Source: Mycobacterium kyogaense (GTDB taxonomy: Bacteria; Actinomycetota; Actinomycetes; Mycobacteriales; Mycobacteriaceae). From it: a stretch of 64,000 nucleotides of DNA. Shown here one piece after another: positions 41,545-49,801 of this stretch. The stretch spans positions 62,001 to 126,000 of the forward strand of contig NZ_QJUA01000001.1 of assembly GCF_003254575.1 (NCBI RefSeq). Reading direction: 5' to 3'. The position numbers and the translations under genes are program-made. Under the pieces are notes generated by a model. The model was not told the DNA's origin, did no database searches, and saw only the letters and a program-made list of their open reading frames with translations. The first letter of the stretch is position 1. Each line of letters opens with the position of its first letter.

Positions 41545-42726
41545 CTGCTGGCGCAGACCGGCGACCGCAGCCGCCAGGCACGCGGCCGCGACTGCGCCGG
41601 CGAACCACGGGAACACTGCGGCCAGATCCCACTCGGTGGCGGCCCAGCCGGCGACCAGTGTGGGCACGGCCATGGCGGTGTAGGCCGCCAGATAGAACGC
41701 CGACATGGTCTCGCCGCGCCGGCCCGCGGGCACGACGTCGGACAGGTGACGCAGTGAGCCGCCGAAGCCGAGCCCGAAGGTGGCGCCGAGCAGCGCCGCG
41801 GCCACGAACACCAGCTGCGGCTGATGGGTCAGCAGCACCGGGATCGTCAGCAGCAGCGACACCGCCATCCCGATGTCGCCGATGATCGCCGAGTACCTGG
41901 CCGGCAGCCGTGTCGCGGCGAGTTGAGCCAGGGCCGCGGCGAAGGCGGTGCTGCCGACGACCGCGCCACCGAACACCAGGTTGTCGATGTGGGTCTGGCG
42001 CGCGGCCAGCGACGGGTAGAGCGACAGCAGCACGCCGAGCACCGACCAGGACGCCATCGCGCCCATCGCGGAGAACCAGAAGTCGCCTCGGATCTCCTCC
42101 GGCACAGCGGGCTTGGCAATCCGGATCGGACCGGCGCTGCGGGCGGTGTGTGGTTCGCGCAGGGCCAGCACGCCCACGCCGACGATCAGGCACACCACTG
42201 CGACCACCGCATAGGGGGTGCGCAGAGGGTGCGGCGCGTACTGGGCGAGCAGCGCGGAGCCGAGGATCGCCACGGTCATGCCGACGTTGAAGCTGACCCC
42301 GGACAGCTGCCCACTGCGCACGCCGTGGTCGGGGCGCAGGTCCAGCAGCGCGGCTGCTCCGGCGACGACGATCGAGCCGACGGCAGCGCCGTGGATGGCC
42401 CGGGCGAGCAGGAGCAGGGGCATGGTGTCGGCGATGAGGAAAACGCCCAGCCCGACGAGCAGCGCGATCAGGGCGCCGACGAGCACCGGCTTGCGGCCCA
42501 CCACGTCGGAGATGCGCCCGGACACGAGCACCGCGCCCAGGGCGGCGACCGCGTAGACGGCGAACACGATCGTGGTGGCCAGCGGGGAGAGGTGCCAGGT
42601 CGACTCGTAGATGCCGTAGAGCGGCGCGGGAACGCCGGAGACGCCGAGCGCCACTCCGCTGAGCACCAGCAGCAGCGGATACGCCCAGCGCTGGGTTTCG
42701 GTGATCGGACGGTCGATCGCCACCAT
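41530..42726 (-). CDS. MFS transporter, 12-helix, drug-efflux-like
   Basis: A 398-residue major facilitator protein with twelve predicted helices, a motif A loop GRISDVVGRKPV (about 60) and the N-terminal RW start typical of DHA1-type exporters. The substrate is not visible. ATG 42726 has GGAAGGG upstream. It is divergent from an ArsR-type regulator across 103 nt that hold an inverted repeat, so control by that regulator is likely. Confidence 0.85.
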   Translation of the reverse strand: MVAIDRPITETQRWAYPLLLVLSGVALGVSGVPAPLYGIYESTWHLSPLATTIVFAVYAVAALGAVLVSGRISDVVGRKPVLVGALIALLVGLGVFLIADTMPLLLLARAIHGAAVGSIVVAGAAALLDLRPDHGVRSGQLSGVSFNVGMTVAILGSALLAQYAPHPLRTPYAVVAVVCLIVGVGVLALREPHTARSAGPIRIAKPAVPEEIRGDFWFSAMGAMASWSVLGVLLSLYPSLAARQTHIDNLVFGGAVVGSTAFAAALAQLAATRLPARYSAIIGDIGMAVSLLLTIPVLLTHQPQLVFVAAALLGATFGLGFGGSLRHLSDVVPAGRRGETMSAFYLAAYTAMAVPTLVAGWAATEWDLAAVFPWFAGAVAAACLAAAVAGLRQQSARR

Positions 42727-42764
42727 CTGAGAACCCTTCCGCGTCGAGTACAGTACGACGGACA

Positions 42765-42795
42765 TCGAACCTGCTCGAGCGTACGCTGGGTTCGA
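42765..42795. promoter_or_regulatory. Inverted repeat TCGAACC / GGTTCGA, candidate ArsR operator
   Basis: Perfect 7-bp arms (42765-42771 and 42789-42795) separated by 17 nt in the region between the divergent MFS and ArsR-type genes, close to both promoters. Confidence 0.5.
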
Positions 42796-42829
42796 CGATC
42801 ATCAAACTCAGCGTGGTGAAGGACACTCC

Positions 42830-43150
42830 ATGGTCGACGACGCCCACCCGGTGGCGCCAGTCCAGCAGGTGCTGGCTGCCCTGCACGATCCGGTTCGTCT
42901 GGAGATCGTGCGGCGCCTGCACAACGCGGGCACATCGCTGCAGTGTGGCGCTCTCTACGACGGCATCAACAAGTCGACGGCGACGCACCACTTCAAGATC
43001 CTGCGTGAGGCCGGGTTGACCGAGCGGCTGGTCGTGGACGGTCTGACCTACCAGCGGCTCAGGGTCGACGAAGTCGAGGCCGCGCTACCCGGCCTGCTGG
43101 GCAGCGTCGTGTCGGGCGCCAATCGGGCCGCCGGCGTCCCGGTCGGCTGA
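42830..43150 (+). CDS. ArsR-family transcriptional regulator
   Basis: A 106-residue winged-helix regulator: VQQVLAALHDPVRLEIVRRLH (helices 1-2), then recognition region NKSTATHHFKILREAGLTER and wing RLVVDGLTYQRLRVDEVEAALPGLL. Only one Cys (about 39) is present and no classical metal-site Cys pair, so the signal is probably not a soft metal. It likely represses the divergent MFS gene and itself. Confidence 0.87.
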   Translation: MVDDAHPVAPVQQVLAALHDPVRLEIVRRLHNAGTSLQCGALYDGINKSTATHHFKILREAGLTERLVVDGLTYQRLRVDEVEAALPGLLGSVVSGANRAAGVPVG

Positions 43151-43155
43151 ATCGG

Positions 43156-43920
43156 TCAGCTGAACGCGCTCAGCGCCACACCCTCGGCTTCCAGGCGCCC
43201 TCGCACCGCGGTGGCGATCTGCACTGCGCCTGGCGAATCACCGTGCACGCACACTGATTTCACCGAGATCGGGATCGTCGACCCGTCGACGGCGCCGACC
43301 CGCCCCCGGGTCACCATCGAGATCACCCGTTCGGCGATCTCGTCCGGATCATGCAGCACCGCGTTGCGCTCGCGCCGCGACACCAGCGCTCCGTCCGGCC
43401 GGTAGGCGCGGTCGGCGAATGCCTCGGGCACCGTGCGCACACCCAGTTCCTCGGCTTCGGCGAACAGCACCGACCCGGCGAGCCCCAGCACGGGCAGCGC
43501 AGGGTTCACGGTGTGCACCGCCGCGATCACCGCACGCGCCTGATCTCGATGGCTGACCACCGAGTTGTACAGAGCGCCATGTGGTTTGACGTAGGACACG
43601 GTCGAGCCGGCGGCAGCGGCGAGTGCACTGAGTGCACCGATCTGATAGATCACGTCGGCCGTCAGATCCTCGGGAGGCATGTCGATGAAGCGGCGGCCGA
43701 AGCCGGCCAGATCGCGGTAGCTCACCTGGGCACCGATCTGCACGCCGCGCTCGGCCGCCAGCCGGCACGTCCGGGCCAGGGTGGCCGCGTCGCCGGCGTG
43801 GAAACCGCACGCGACGTTGGCGCTGGTGACGATGCCGAGCATCGCGTCGTCGTCACCGAGCTGCCACACCCCGAAGCTCTCGCCGAGATCGGCGTTGAGG
43901 TCGACCGTGCGGGTGGTCAC
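43156..43920 (-). CDS. pxpA: 5-oxoprolinase subunit A (LamB/YcsF)
   Basis: A 254-residue LamB/YcsF protein. It starts VDLNADLGESFG, with SANVACGFHAGDA near 34, GAQVSYRDLAGFGRR near 66 and VKPHGALYN near 105, all signature blocks. PxpA is one of three subunits that cleave 5-oxoproline with ATP; pxpB and pxpC normally lie beside it but are not in this window. GTG 43920 is chosen because NADLGES follows. It stands 38 nt downstream of the COG0523 gene on the same strand. Confidence 0.9.
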   Translation of the reverse strand: MTTRTVDLNADLGESFGVWQLGDDDAMLGIVTSANVACGFHAGDAATLARTCRLAAERGVQIGAQVSYRDLAGFGRRFIDMPPEDLTADVIYQIGALSALAAAAGSTVSYVKPHGALYNSVVSHRDQARAVIAAVHTVNPALPVLGLAGSVLFAEAEELGVRTVPEAFADRAYRPDGALVSRRERNAVLHDPDEIAERVISMVTRGRVGAVDGSTIPISVKSVCVHGDSPGAVQIATAVRGRLEAEGVALSAFS

Positions 43921-43958
43921 GTGCGCCAGCGTAACCGCGCACGGGACCGTCGCCGGGT

Positions 43959-45107
43959 TCAGTGTGAATGGCTCTGCGTCACGCCCCACCCCGGAAGGGG
44001 ATCGGTGAACGTCAGCCAGTGGTTCTGGCCCGCCGCGAACTCCTCGTCGGTCAGCAGGGCCTCGGTCAGCAGCCGCTGCACCGACTCTCGGTCGAGCCTG
44101 ACTCCGATGAACACCACCTCCTGGCCGGGCGCGATGTCGGTCGACGACCAGTACTGGGCCGGCTCGATGACCAGATTCGGCCCCGCCTGGGACCAGATCG
44201 CGGCGATGGTCGGTCGGGTGGCGATCCAGCAGAATCCCTTGCTACGCACGATGCGCGTCATCTTTCCCAACGACTCGGCCAACCGCTGGGGGTGGAACGG
44301 CCGGTCGGACCGGAAGGTCATCGAGCTGATGCCGTACTCCTCGGTCTCCGGGGTGTGACCGTCGGCGATCTCCTCGTCCCAGCCGGGCGCCTCGGCGGCG
44401 AGGACTGGGTCGAACAGCCCGGTGTCGAGTACTTCGCAGGTGTCCACGATGCCGTGATCGGTGTGGATCAGCTTGGCCCGGGGATTGAGCCGCTTCACCA
44501 GGGTCTCGACGGTGCGGAGCGTGGCGGCGCTGACCAGGTCGGTCTTGTTCAGCAGGATCACGTCCGCGAACTCCACCTGATCGACGAGCAGGTCGGAGAT
44601 GCTACGGGCGTCGCCGTCACCGGCGCTCATGGCACGGTCGGCCAACGCTTCGCCCCTGGCGATCTCGACGAGGAAGGTCGACACGTCGACGACCGTGACG
44701 AGAGTGTCGAGGCGTGCGAGTTGCCCGAGGCTCGAACCGTCGTCGAATTCCCAGCTGAAGGTCGCGGCGACCGGCATCGGCTCGGAGATTCCGGTGGATT
44801 CGATGACCAGGTGGTCGAACTTGCGCTGACGGGCCAGCGCGCCGACCGCTTCGATCAGGTCTTCGCGCAGTGTGCAGCAGATGCAGCCGTTGGTGAGCTC
44901 GACGAGCTTCTCCTCGGTGCGGTCGAGGTGGCCCTGCCCCGCGATCAGTGCCGCGTCGATGTTGATCTCGCTCATGTCGTTGACGATCACCGCGACGCGC
45001 CTGCCGTCCCGGTTGGCGAGGATGTGATTGAGCACGGTGGTCTTGCCGGCGCCCAGGAAGCCGGAGAGGACCGTGACGGGCAGGGTGGCGGAGGGGGAAG
45101 AGGTCAC
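43959..45107 (-). CDS. COG0523 GTPase, CobW-like zinc chaperone
   Basis: A 382-residue G3E GTPase. Walker [10 protein letters not shown] (about 16), Walker B/switch [10 protein letters not shown] (about 98), the metal motif GCICC (CxCC, about 74), NKTD (about 185) and the C-terminal CobW_C domain with [12 protein letters not shown]. It ends QSHSH. Such proteins, when Zur-regulated (YciC/ZigA type), deliver zinc to client enzymes in starvation. GTG 45107 lies 6 nt after TACCAT on its strand with a Zur-like palindrome overlapping, and no spaced Shine-Dalgarno, so leaderless translation is probable. It is divergent from znuA. Confidence 0.9.
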   Translation of the reverse strand: MTSSPSATLPVTVLSGFLGAGKTTVLNHILANRDGRRVAVIVNDMSEINIDAALIAGQGHLDRTEEKLVELTNGCICCTLREDLIEAVGALARQRKFDHLVIESTGISEPMPVAATFSWEFDDGSSLGQLARLDTLVTVVDVSTFLVEIARGEALADRAMSAGDGDARSISDLLVDQVEFADVILLNKTDLVSAATLRTVETLVKRLNPRAKLIHTDHGIVDTCEVLDTGLFDPVLAAEAPGWDEEIADGHTPETEEYGISSMTFRSDRPFHPQRLAESLGKMTRIVRSKGFCWIATRPTIAAIWSQAGPNLVIEPAQYWSSTDIAPGQEVVFIGVRLDRESVQRLLTEALLTDEEFAAGQNHWLTFTDPLPGWGVTQSHSH

Positions 45108-45113
45108 TCCTTA

Positions 45114-45129
45114 ATGGTAATCATTTCCA
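45114..45129 (-). promoter_or_regulatory. Candidate Zur box overlapping -10 of the COG0523 gene
   Basis: TGGTAATCATTTCCA (45115-45129) resembles the Zur palindrome. On the minus strand TACCAT (plus 45114-45119) fits TANNNT and is followed by 6 nt and the GTG at 45107. Repressor binding here would cover the -10. Confidence 0.72.
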
Positions 45130-45158
45130 ATAAGCGTGGGCCAGTTGGGCGGAGGTTA

Positions 45159-45180
45159 ATGGAAACGGTTATCGTTACCG
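45159..45180 (+). promoter_or_regulatory. Candidate Zur box overlapping -10 of znuA
   Basis: ATGGAAACGGTTATCGTTACCG is a Zur/Mur-like imperfect palindrome (GGTTA and TTACC cores). Inside it TATCGT (45170-45175) fits TANNNT and is 6 nt before GTG 45182, so the operator, the -10 and the start codon form one compact unit. Confidence 0.65.
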
Positions 45181-45181
45181 C

Positions 45182-46153
45182 GTGACCACTCCGAACTTGA
45201 CGGCCCGCCTGGCCGCCGCCGCGATTGCCCTCGCCTCGCCGATCGCCGTGGCCGCCTGCGGAAGCAGCAGTGAACCCGCTGCATCCTCGACCACCGCCTC
45301 GGCTGCGGGAGGTACCTGCCCCACCGCACCGGTCAAGGTCGTCGTCAGCGTCGACCAGTGGGGTGACGTCGTCTCACAGCTCGGTGGTGCCTGCGCCACC
45401 GTCACCACGGTGCTCGCCGGATCGTCGGTCGACCCCCACGACTACGAGCCCGCGCCGTCGGACGCCACCCTCTTCGACGGCGCGCAACTGGTGGTGCTCA
45501 ACGGCGGGCACTACGACGAATGGGCCGCCAAACTCGCCGCCTCGTCGGACCCGGACGCACCCGTCATCAACGCCGTGGACCTCAGCGGGGGCGGCGATCA
45601 CGGTGCTGATCATGTCGAGGAGGGCAACCCACACGTCTGGTACAGCCCGGCCGTCGTAGGAGAGGTCGCCAAGGCAGTCACCGCAGAGTTCAAGAAGCTC
45701 TCACCCGGCGCTTCGGCGTACTTCGACGAGCGGTACACGGGCTTCACCAACGTCATGAAGCCCTACGACAGCGAGATCGCCGCGATCAAAGCCGGCGCCA
45801 CCGGCAAGAGCTACGCTGCCACCGAGAGTGTGTTCGACGACATGGCGGCGGCACTGGGACTCGAGAATCGGACGCCCGAGGGCTACCGGCTCGCCTCGGC
45901 GAACGAGAGTGAGCCGGCCCCGGCCGATCTCGACGCCTTCCTGCGGCTGCTCGGCGACCGGAAAGTGGATGTGCTGATCTACAACACCCAGACCGAGGGA
46001 TCGGTGGTCGAACAGATTCGTGCGGCCGCCGAACAGGCAGGGGTCCCGGTCGTCGACGTCACGGAGACCGTTCCGCCGAACACCGAATCGTTCCAGACGT
46101 GGCAGGTCGAACAGCTGACCTCGCTGGCCAAGGCGCTCGGTGTCCGCGAATGA
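45182..46153 (+). CDS. znuA: Zinc ABC transporter substrate-binding lipoprotein
   Basis: A 323-residue cluster A-I binding protein that captures Zn (or Mn) outside the membrane. Signal peptide with lipobox AVAAC (Cys about 26); mature ligands are probably His in SSVDPHDYEP (about 83), His in GNPHVWYSP (about 142), and later acidic/His positions (TESVFDD; ESEPAPADL). There is a short His/Asp-rich loop, GGDHGADHVEE. It leads znuA-znuC-znuB and overlaps the ATPase gene by 14 nt. A Zur-like site immediately precedes the start codon. Confidence 0.9.
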   Translation: MTTPNLTARLAAAAIALASPIAVAACGSSSEPAASSTTASAAGGTCPTAPVKVVVSVDQWGDVVSQLGGACATVTTVLAGSSVDPHDYEPAPSDATLFDGAQLVVLNGGHYDEWAAKLAASSDPDAPVINAVDLSGGGDHGADHVEEGNPHVWYSPAVVGEVAKAVTAEFKKLSPGASAYFDERYTGFTNVMKPYDSEIAAIKAGATGKSYAATESVFDDMAAALGLENRTPEGYRLASANESEPAPADLDAFLRLLGDRKVDVLIYNTQTEGSVVEQIRAAAEQAGVPVVDVTETVPPNTESFQTWQVEQLTSLAKALGVRE

Positions 46154-46925
46154 CGCGGTAGCCGACCCGGCGCTGTCGTTCATCGATGTCAGCGTGGTCC
46201 GCGGTGGGCGCACCATCTGGTCGCAGTCGACGTTGCAGGTCGACGCCGGCCGGTTCGTCGCCGTGATCGGTGCCAACGGCGCCGGCAAGACCACCCTGCT
46301 CAACGTGATCCTCGGGCTGGTGCCCGCCGCCACGGGCACCGTCCGGATCTTCGGTGAGCAACCGGGCGCGCGCAACGACCTGATCGGGTACGTGCCCCAG
46401 GATTACGACGTCAACGCCACTGAGGCCATTCGCGCTCGCGATGCGGTGCTGCTCGGCCTGACCGGGCACCGCTGGGGCTTCGCTCGGCCGACCGCCCAGG
46501 ACCGTCGACGCGTCGATGACGCGCTGCGCCAGGTGGAGGCGACGTCGTTCGGGAACAGGCGGCTCTCCGAGCTGTCGGGCGGGCAGCGGCAACGCATCGC
46601 GCTCGCCGGTGCACTGGTCTCCGCGCCGCGGATGCTCATCCTCGACGAGCCGCTGGCGTCGCTGGACCTGCGCAACCAGCACGAGATCGTCGAGTTGCTC
46701 GCACGCTTGCGGCGGGAGCTCGGGGTGACGGTCATCGTCGTCGCCCACGACCTGAACCCGCTGCTGGCCACGCTGGACAGCGCGATCTACCTGCTCGACG
46801 GTCACGCCCACCACGCAGCGATCGACCAGGTGGTGGAAGCCGATCTGCTCACCCACATGTACGGCACCCCGATCAAGGTCGCGCACACCCTGCAGGGTGA
46901 CCTCTACATGCGGAGTTCGGAATGA
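46140..46925 (+). CDS. znuC: Zinc ABC transporter ATP-binding protein
   Basis: A 261-residue ABC ATPase: Walker A GANGAGKTT (about 45), Q-loop YVPQDYDV, signature LSGGQRQR (about 147), Walker B MLILDEPLASLD (about 165) and H-loop VVAHDLN. The family is that of Zn/Mn importers. GTG 46140 starts inside znuA; its stop overlaps the permease ATG (ATGA), so the three are translated together. Confidence 0.92.
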   Translation: MSANDAVADPALSFIDVSVVRGGRTIWSQSTLQVDAGRFVAVIGANGAGKTTLLNVILGLVPAATGTVRIFGEQPGARNDLIGYVPQDYDVNATEAIRARDAVLLGLTGHRWGFARPTAQDRRRVDDALRQVEATSFGNRRLSELSGGQRQRIALAGALVSAPRMLILDEPLASLDLRNQHEIVELLARLRRELGVTVIVVAHDLNPLLATLDSAIYLLDGHAHHAAIDQVVEADLLTHMYGTPIKVAHTLQGDLYMRSSE

Positions 46926-47866
46926 GACAGACCGTCCTCGCGGTGGGTTACCAGCACAACTGGGTGGACATCCTCAGCTCGTCGTTCATGCGCAACGCCT
47001 GGCTGGGCGGCACCATCGTGGCGCTGGCCGCCGGCCTGATGGGCTATTTCATCGTGGTGCGCAACTCGTCGTTCGCCGCTCACGCTCTGGCCCACATCGG
47101 GTTGCCAGGGGCCACGGGGGCCGTGCTGCTGGGAGTGCCCGCCGCGTTCGGTCTCGGGGTGTTCTGCGTGGGGGGTGCGCTGGTGATCGGGGCGCTCGGC
47201 AAACGAGCCTCCGATCGCGACGTGGCCACGGGCACTGTGCTCGCGTTCGCCACCGGGCTCGGTCTGCTCTTCAATTCGTTGGCCACCCGGAATTCGTCGA
47301 CGCTGACGAACGTGCTCTTCGGGAACCTGTTGGCGATCACCGCAGAGCAACTGGCCGGGTTCTTGGCCCTCCTGGTGGTGTTGGGCGCGAGCATCGCGTT
47401 CATCTATCGCCCGCTGCTGTTCACCTCGGTCAACAGTCAGGTGGCCGAGGCCAGGGGCGTGCCGGTGCGGAGCCTGTCGATCGTGTTCATGGTGCTGCTC
47501 GGGATCACCGTCACCATGGCCGTGCAGGCGGTGGGCACGCTGCTGCTCTTCGCGCTGGTGGTCACGCCCGCGGCGACCGCCCTCACTCTGACCGCCCGGC
47601 CGGTGCTCGCGATGGCGGTCTCGGCGGCCATCGGTCTGCTGTCGGTGTGGGTGGGCCTGGCCGTTTCGGCGATGTTCAACCTCCCGCCGAGCTTCGTGGT
47701 CGTCTCGATCGCCTGTGGCATCTGGTTGGTGACCTGGAGTCTTCACCGGCTGCCGCGCCGGAATCAGATGTCTGCTGCGGATCGCTCACAGTCCACTAAC
47801 CTCTCGGAACATGTCCAGAAGTCCGACGCCGAGACGGCGCGCGACCCTGGCCTCACTCGCCGCTGA
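46922..47866 (+). CDS. znuB: Zinc ABC transporter permease
   Basis: A 314-residue ABC-3 family permease with eight or so membrane helices. The family signatures include VRNSSFAAHALAHIGLPGATGAVLLG (about 40-65) and FGNLLAITAEQ. The C-terminal 45 residues (RRNQMSAADRS...) are hydrophilic and are encoded partly over the start of the downstream LacI gene (56-nt overlap). It completes the ZnuABC-type importer. Confidence 0.92.
   Translation: MRQTVLAVGYQHNWVDILSSSFMRNAWLGGTIVALAAGLMGYFIVVRNSSFAAHALAHIGLPGATGAVLLGVPAAFGLGVFCVGGALVIGALGKRASDRDVATGTVLAFATGLGLLFNSLATRNSSTLTNVLFGNLLAITAEQLAGFLALLVVLGASIAFIYRPLLFTSVNSQVAEARGVPVRSLSIVFMVLLGITVTMAVQAVGTLLLFALVVTPAATALTLTARPVLAMAVSAAIGLLSVWVGLAVSAMFNLPPSFVVVSIACGIWLVTWSLHRLPRRNQMSAADRSQSTNLSEHVQKSDAETARDPGLTRR
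47797..47802 (+). promoter_or_regulatory. Probable leaderless -10 box of the LacI gene (TAACCT)
   Basis: TAACCT fits TANNNT and lies 8 nt before ATG 47811, inside the 3' end of znuB. No Shine-Dalgarno is seen. Confidence 0.45.
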
Positions 47867-48911
47867 ACTGAAGGTCTCGCGGACCACCGTCTCCAATGCC
47901 TACAACCGGCCGGATCAGCTGTCGGCCGAATTGCGGGAGCGGGTGCTCTCCACGGCCAAGCGATTGGGATATCCCGGACCCGATCCGGTGGCCCGATCGC
48001 TGCGGACGCGCAAAGCCGGAGCCGTCGGGTTGATGATCACCGAGCCGCTGAACTACTCCTTCTCCGATCCTGCGGCCTTGGATTTCGTCGCCGGCCTCGC
48101 CGAGTCGTGCGAGGCGGTGGGGCAGGGCCTGCTCCTGGTGGCGGTCGGGCCCAACCGCAGTGTGAGCGAGGGCTCGGCAGCGGTGTTGGCCGCGGGGGTC
48201 GACGGTTTCGTCGTCTACTCGGCCTCAGATGACGACCCCTACCTGCCGTTGGTACTTCAGCGCCATCTGCCCGTGGTGGTCGTCGACCAACCCCGGGATG
48301 TACCCGGTGCGTCGATCGTGTGCATCGATGACCGCGCGGCCATGCGGCGGCTCACCGAGTACGTGCTCGAACTCGGCCACCGGGAGATCGGCTTGCTCAC
48401 CATGCGGCTGGGTCGGGACTGGCCGCACAGCGGTCGCGGTCCGGCTCTGGCCGATCCCGACCGGGTGAGAAACCCGCAGTTCCACGTACAGAGTCAGCGC
48501 ATCCTCGGAGTGTCCGACGCGTTGGCCGAGGCGGGCCTGAATCCCGATGCGCTGACCGTCGTGGAGAGCTACGAGCATCTGCCGACCTCCGGCGGAGTCG
48601 GCGCGGACGTCGCGCTGGAGGCGAATCCGCGAATCACCGCGCTGATGTGCACCGCCGACGTGCTGGCGCTGTCCGCGATGGATCGGCTGCGCGCCCGCGG
48701 GGTGTACGTGCCCGGTCAGATGACGGTGACAGGGTTCGACGGAGTGCCCGAGGCGTTGTCGCGCGGGCTGACCACGGTTCGCCAGCCCAGCATCGAAAAG
48801 GGCCGGCGCGCAGGACAATTGCTGCACAACCCGCCGCGGTCGGGGCTGTCGGTGGTCGAGGTTCTCGACACCGAGTTGGTGCGGGGCCGCACCTCCGGTC
48901 CGCCCGCGTAG
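47811..48911 (+). CDS. LacI-family regulator (Rv3575c-like)
   Basis: A 366-residue regulator. The N-terminus is a LacI helix-turn-helix (ATLASLAAELKVSRTTVSNAYNRPDQLS, about 10-37) and hinge; the rest is a periplasmic-binding-protein-like sensor with GVDGFVVYS, VVVDQPRDVPGASIVCIDD and TVTGFDGVPEA. Rv3575c has the same place upstream of kstR in M. tuberculosis. The effector is unknown. It overlaps znuB but the -10 box suggests independent transcription. Confidence 0.88.
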   Translation: MSRSPTPRRRATLASLAAELKVSRTTVSNAYNRPDQLSAELRERVLSTAKRLGYPGPDPVARSLRTRKAGAVGLMITEPLNYSFSDPAALDFVAGLAESCEAVGQGLLLVAVGPNRSVSEGSAAVLAAGVDGFVVYSASDDDPYLPLVLQRHLPVVVVDQPRDVPGASIVCIDDRAAMRRLTEYVLELGHREIGLLTMRLGRDWPHSGRGPALADPDRVRNPQFHVQSQRILGVSDALAEAGLNPDALTVVESYEHLPTSGGVGADVALEANPRITALMCTADVLALSAMDRLRARGVYVPGQMTVTGFDGVPEALSRGLTTVRQPSIEKGRRAGQLLHNPPRSGLSVVEVLDTELVRGRTSGPPA

Positions 48912-48914
48912 CCG

Positions 48915-49796
48915 TCAGCTCGCAGGGCTGAGCGCCGCGGCAATGCGATCGACGGTCGCGCGCTGCCACTGCAGGTAACTCATCCCGTCGGGGAGCGTGG
49001 AGCTGATCGAGATGATCGGCAGGGCGACCCCGCGAGCGGCCGCGGTGATCGTGTCGAGGACCCCGCCCGTGGCCTGATCGTCGACGACGAGCGCCGAGAC
49101 GCGGCGGGCAGTGATCGCGTCGCGCACCGCGGCGACGTCGGCGGGGGTGGGCGTGCGGCCCTGCTCCAGCGCGTCGGCGAACGCGGGCGGCGTCTTGTCG
49201 GCGATGCCGGCGTTGCGCACTGCGTAGGTCGCGACGGGCGCGATCGAGACCACCGACGCGCCGGGGTGTGCCTGGCCGATCGCGTGCTGGGCCAAGGCGA
49301 GCGTGTCGAGGTCCTCGTCGAATTGCTGTGCGGCCCCCGTGTAGTCCGCAGCGTGTTCGGCATCGGACTCTGCGAGGGTCTCGGCGATGCGGTCGGCCAC
49401 CGCCTTGGCGGTCAGCACGTCGTAGAAGACGTGGTCGTCGGCCGGCGGCTGCAGAGGCGTCAGCGACAGCGCATCGATGCGGGGGATGTCAGGTGCGTCT
49501 TTCAGGATCGGGGCGATCCACTGGTCGTACCGGCCGCCGTTGTAGACGACCAGCGACGCGTCGGCGACCTCGGAGACGGCGGCGGTGCCGGGAGTGAATG
49601 CTCGCGGGTCGGCGTCGGCCGGCATCAGCGAGCGCACAGTCGCGTGTTTCCCGACGACGGCCGCGGCGACACTGGCCCACGCCCCGGTGGAGGCGACGAT
49701 GTTGGCGGTGCCGTGTTCGGCGTTCGGCGGGGTCTGCGAGCACGCGCACAGCGTGCTCACCAGCAGCGCGGTGACCAGGGGAACGGAGAAGCGCAC
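48915..49796 (-). CDS. ZnuA-like lipoprotein with altered metal site
   Basis: A 293-residue lipoprotein (signal RFSVPLVTALLVSTLCAC, lipobox Cys about 19) of the metal-binding cluster A-I type: NIVASTGAWASVAAAVVG, SLVVYNGGRYDQWI and LQWQRATVDRIAAAL match ZnuA-type sequences. The first metal ligand position reads ADADPRAFTP where ZnuA of this window has DPHDYEP, so the His is Arg; the second region keeps His (DDHVFYD). It is therefore either a non-zinc binder, a weak binder or a regulator. It lies 5 nt downstream of otsB on the same strand, 3 nt from the convergent LacI gene. Confidence 0.8.
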   Translation of the reverse strand: MRFSVPLVTALLVSTLCACSQTPPNAEHGTANIVASTGAWASVAAAVVGKHATVRSLMPADADPRAFTPGTAAVSEVADASLVVYNGGRYDQWIAPILKDAPDIPRIDALSLTPLQPPADDHVFYDVLTAKAVADRIAETLAESDAEHAADYTGAAQQFDEDLDTLALAQHAIGQAHPGASVVSIAPVATYAVRNAGIADKTPPAFADALEQGRTPTPADVAAVRDAITARRVSALVVDDQATGGVLDTITAAARGVALPIISISSTLPDGMSYLQWQRATVDRIAAALSPAS

Positions 49797-49801
49797 TGTC
49801 G

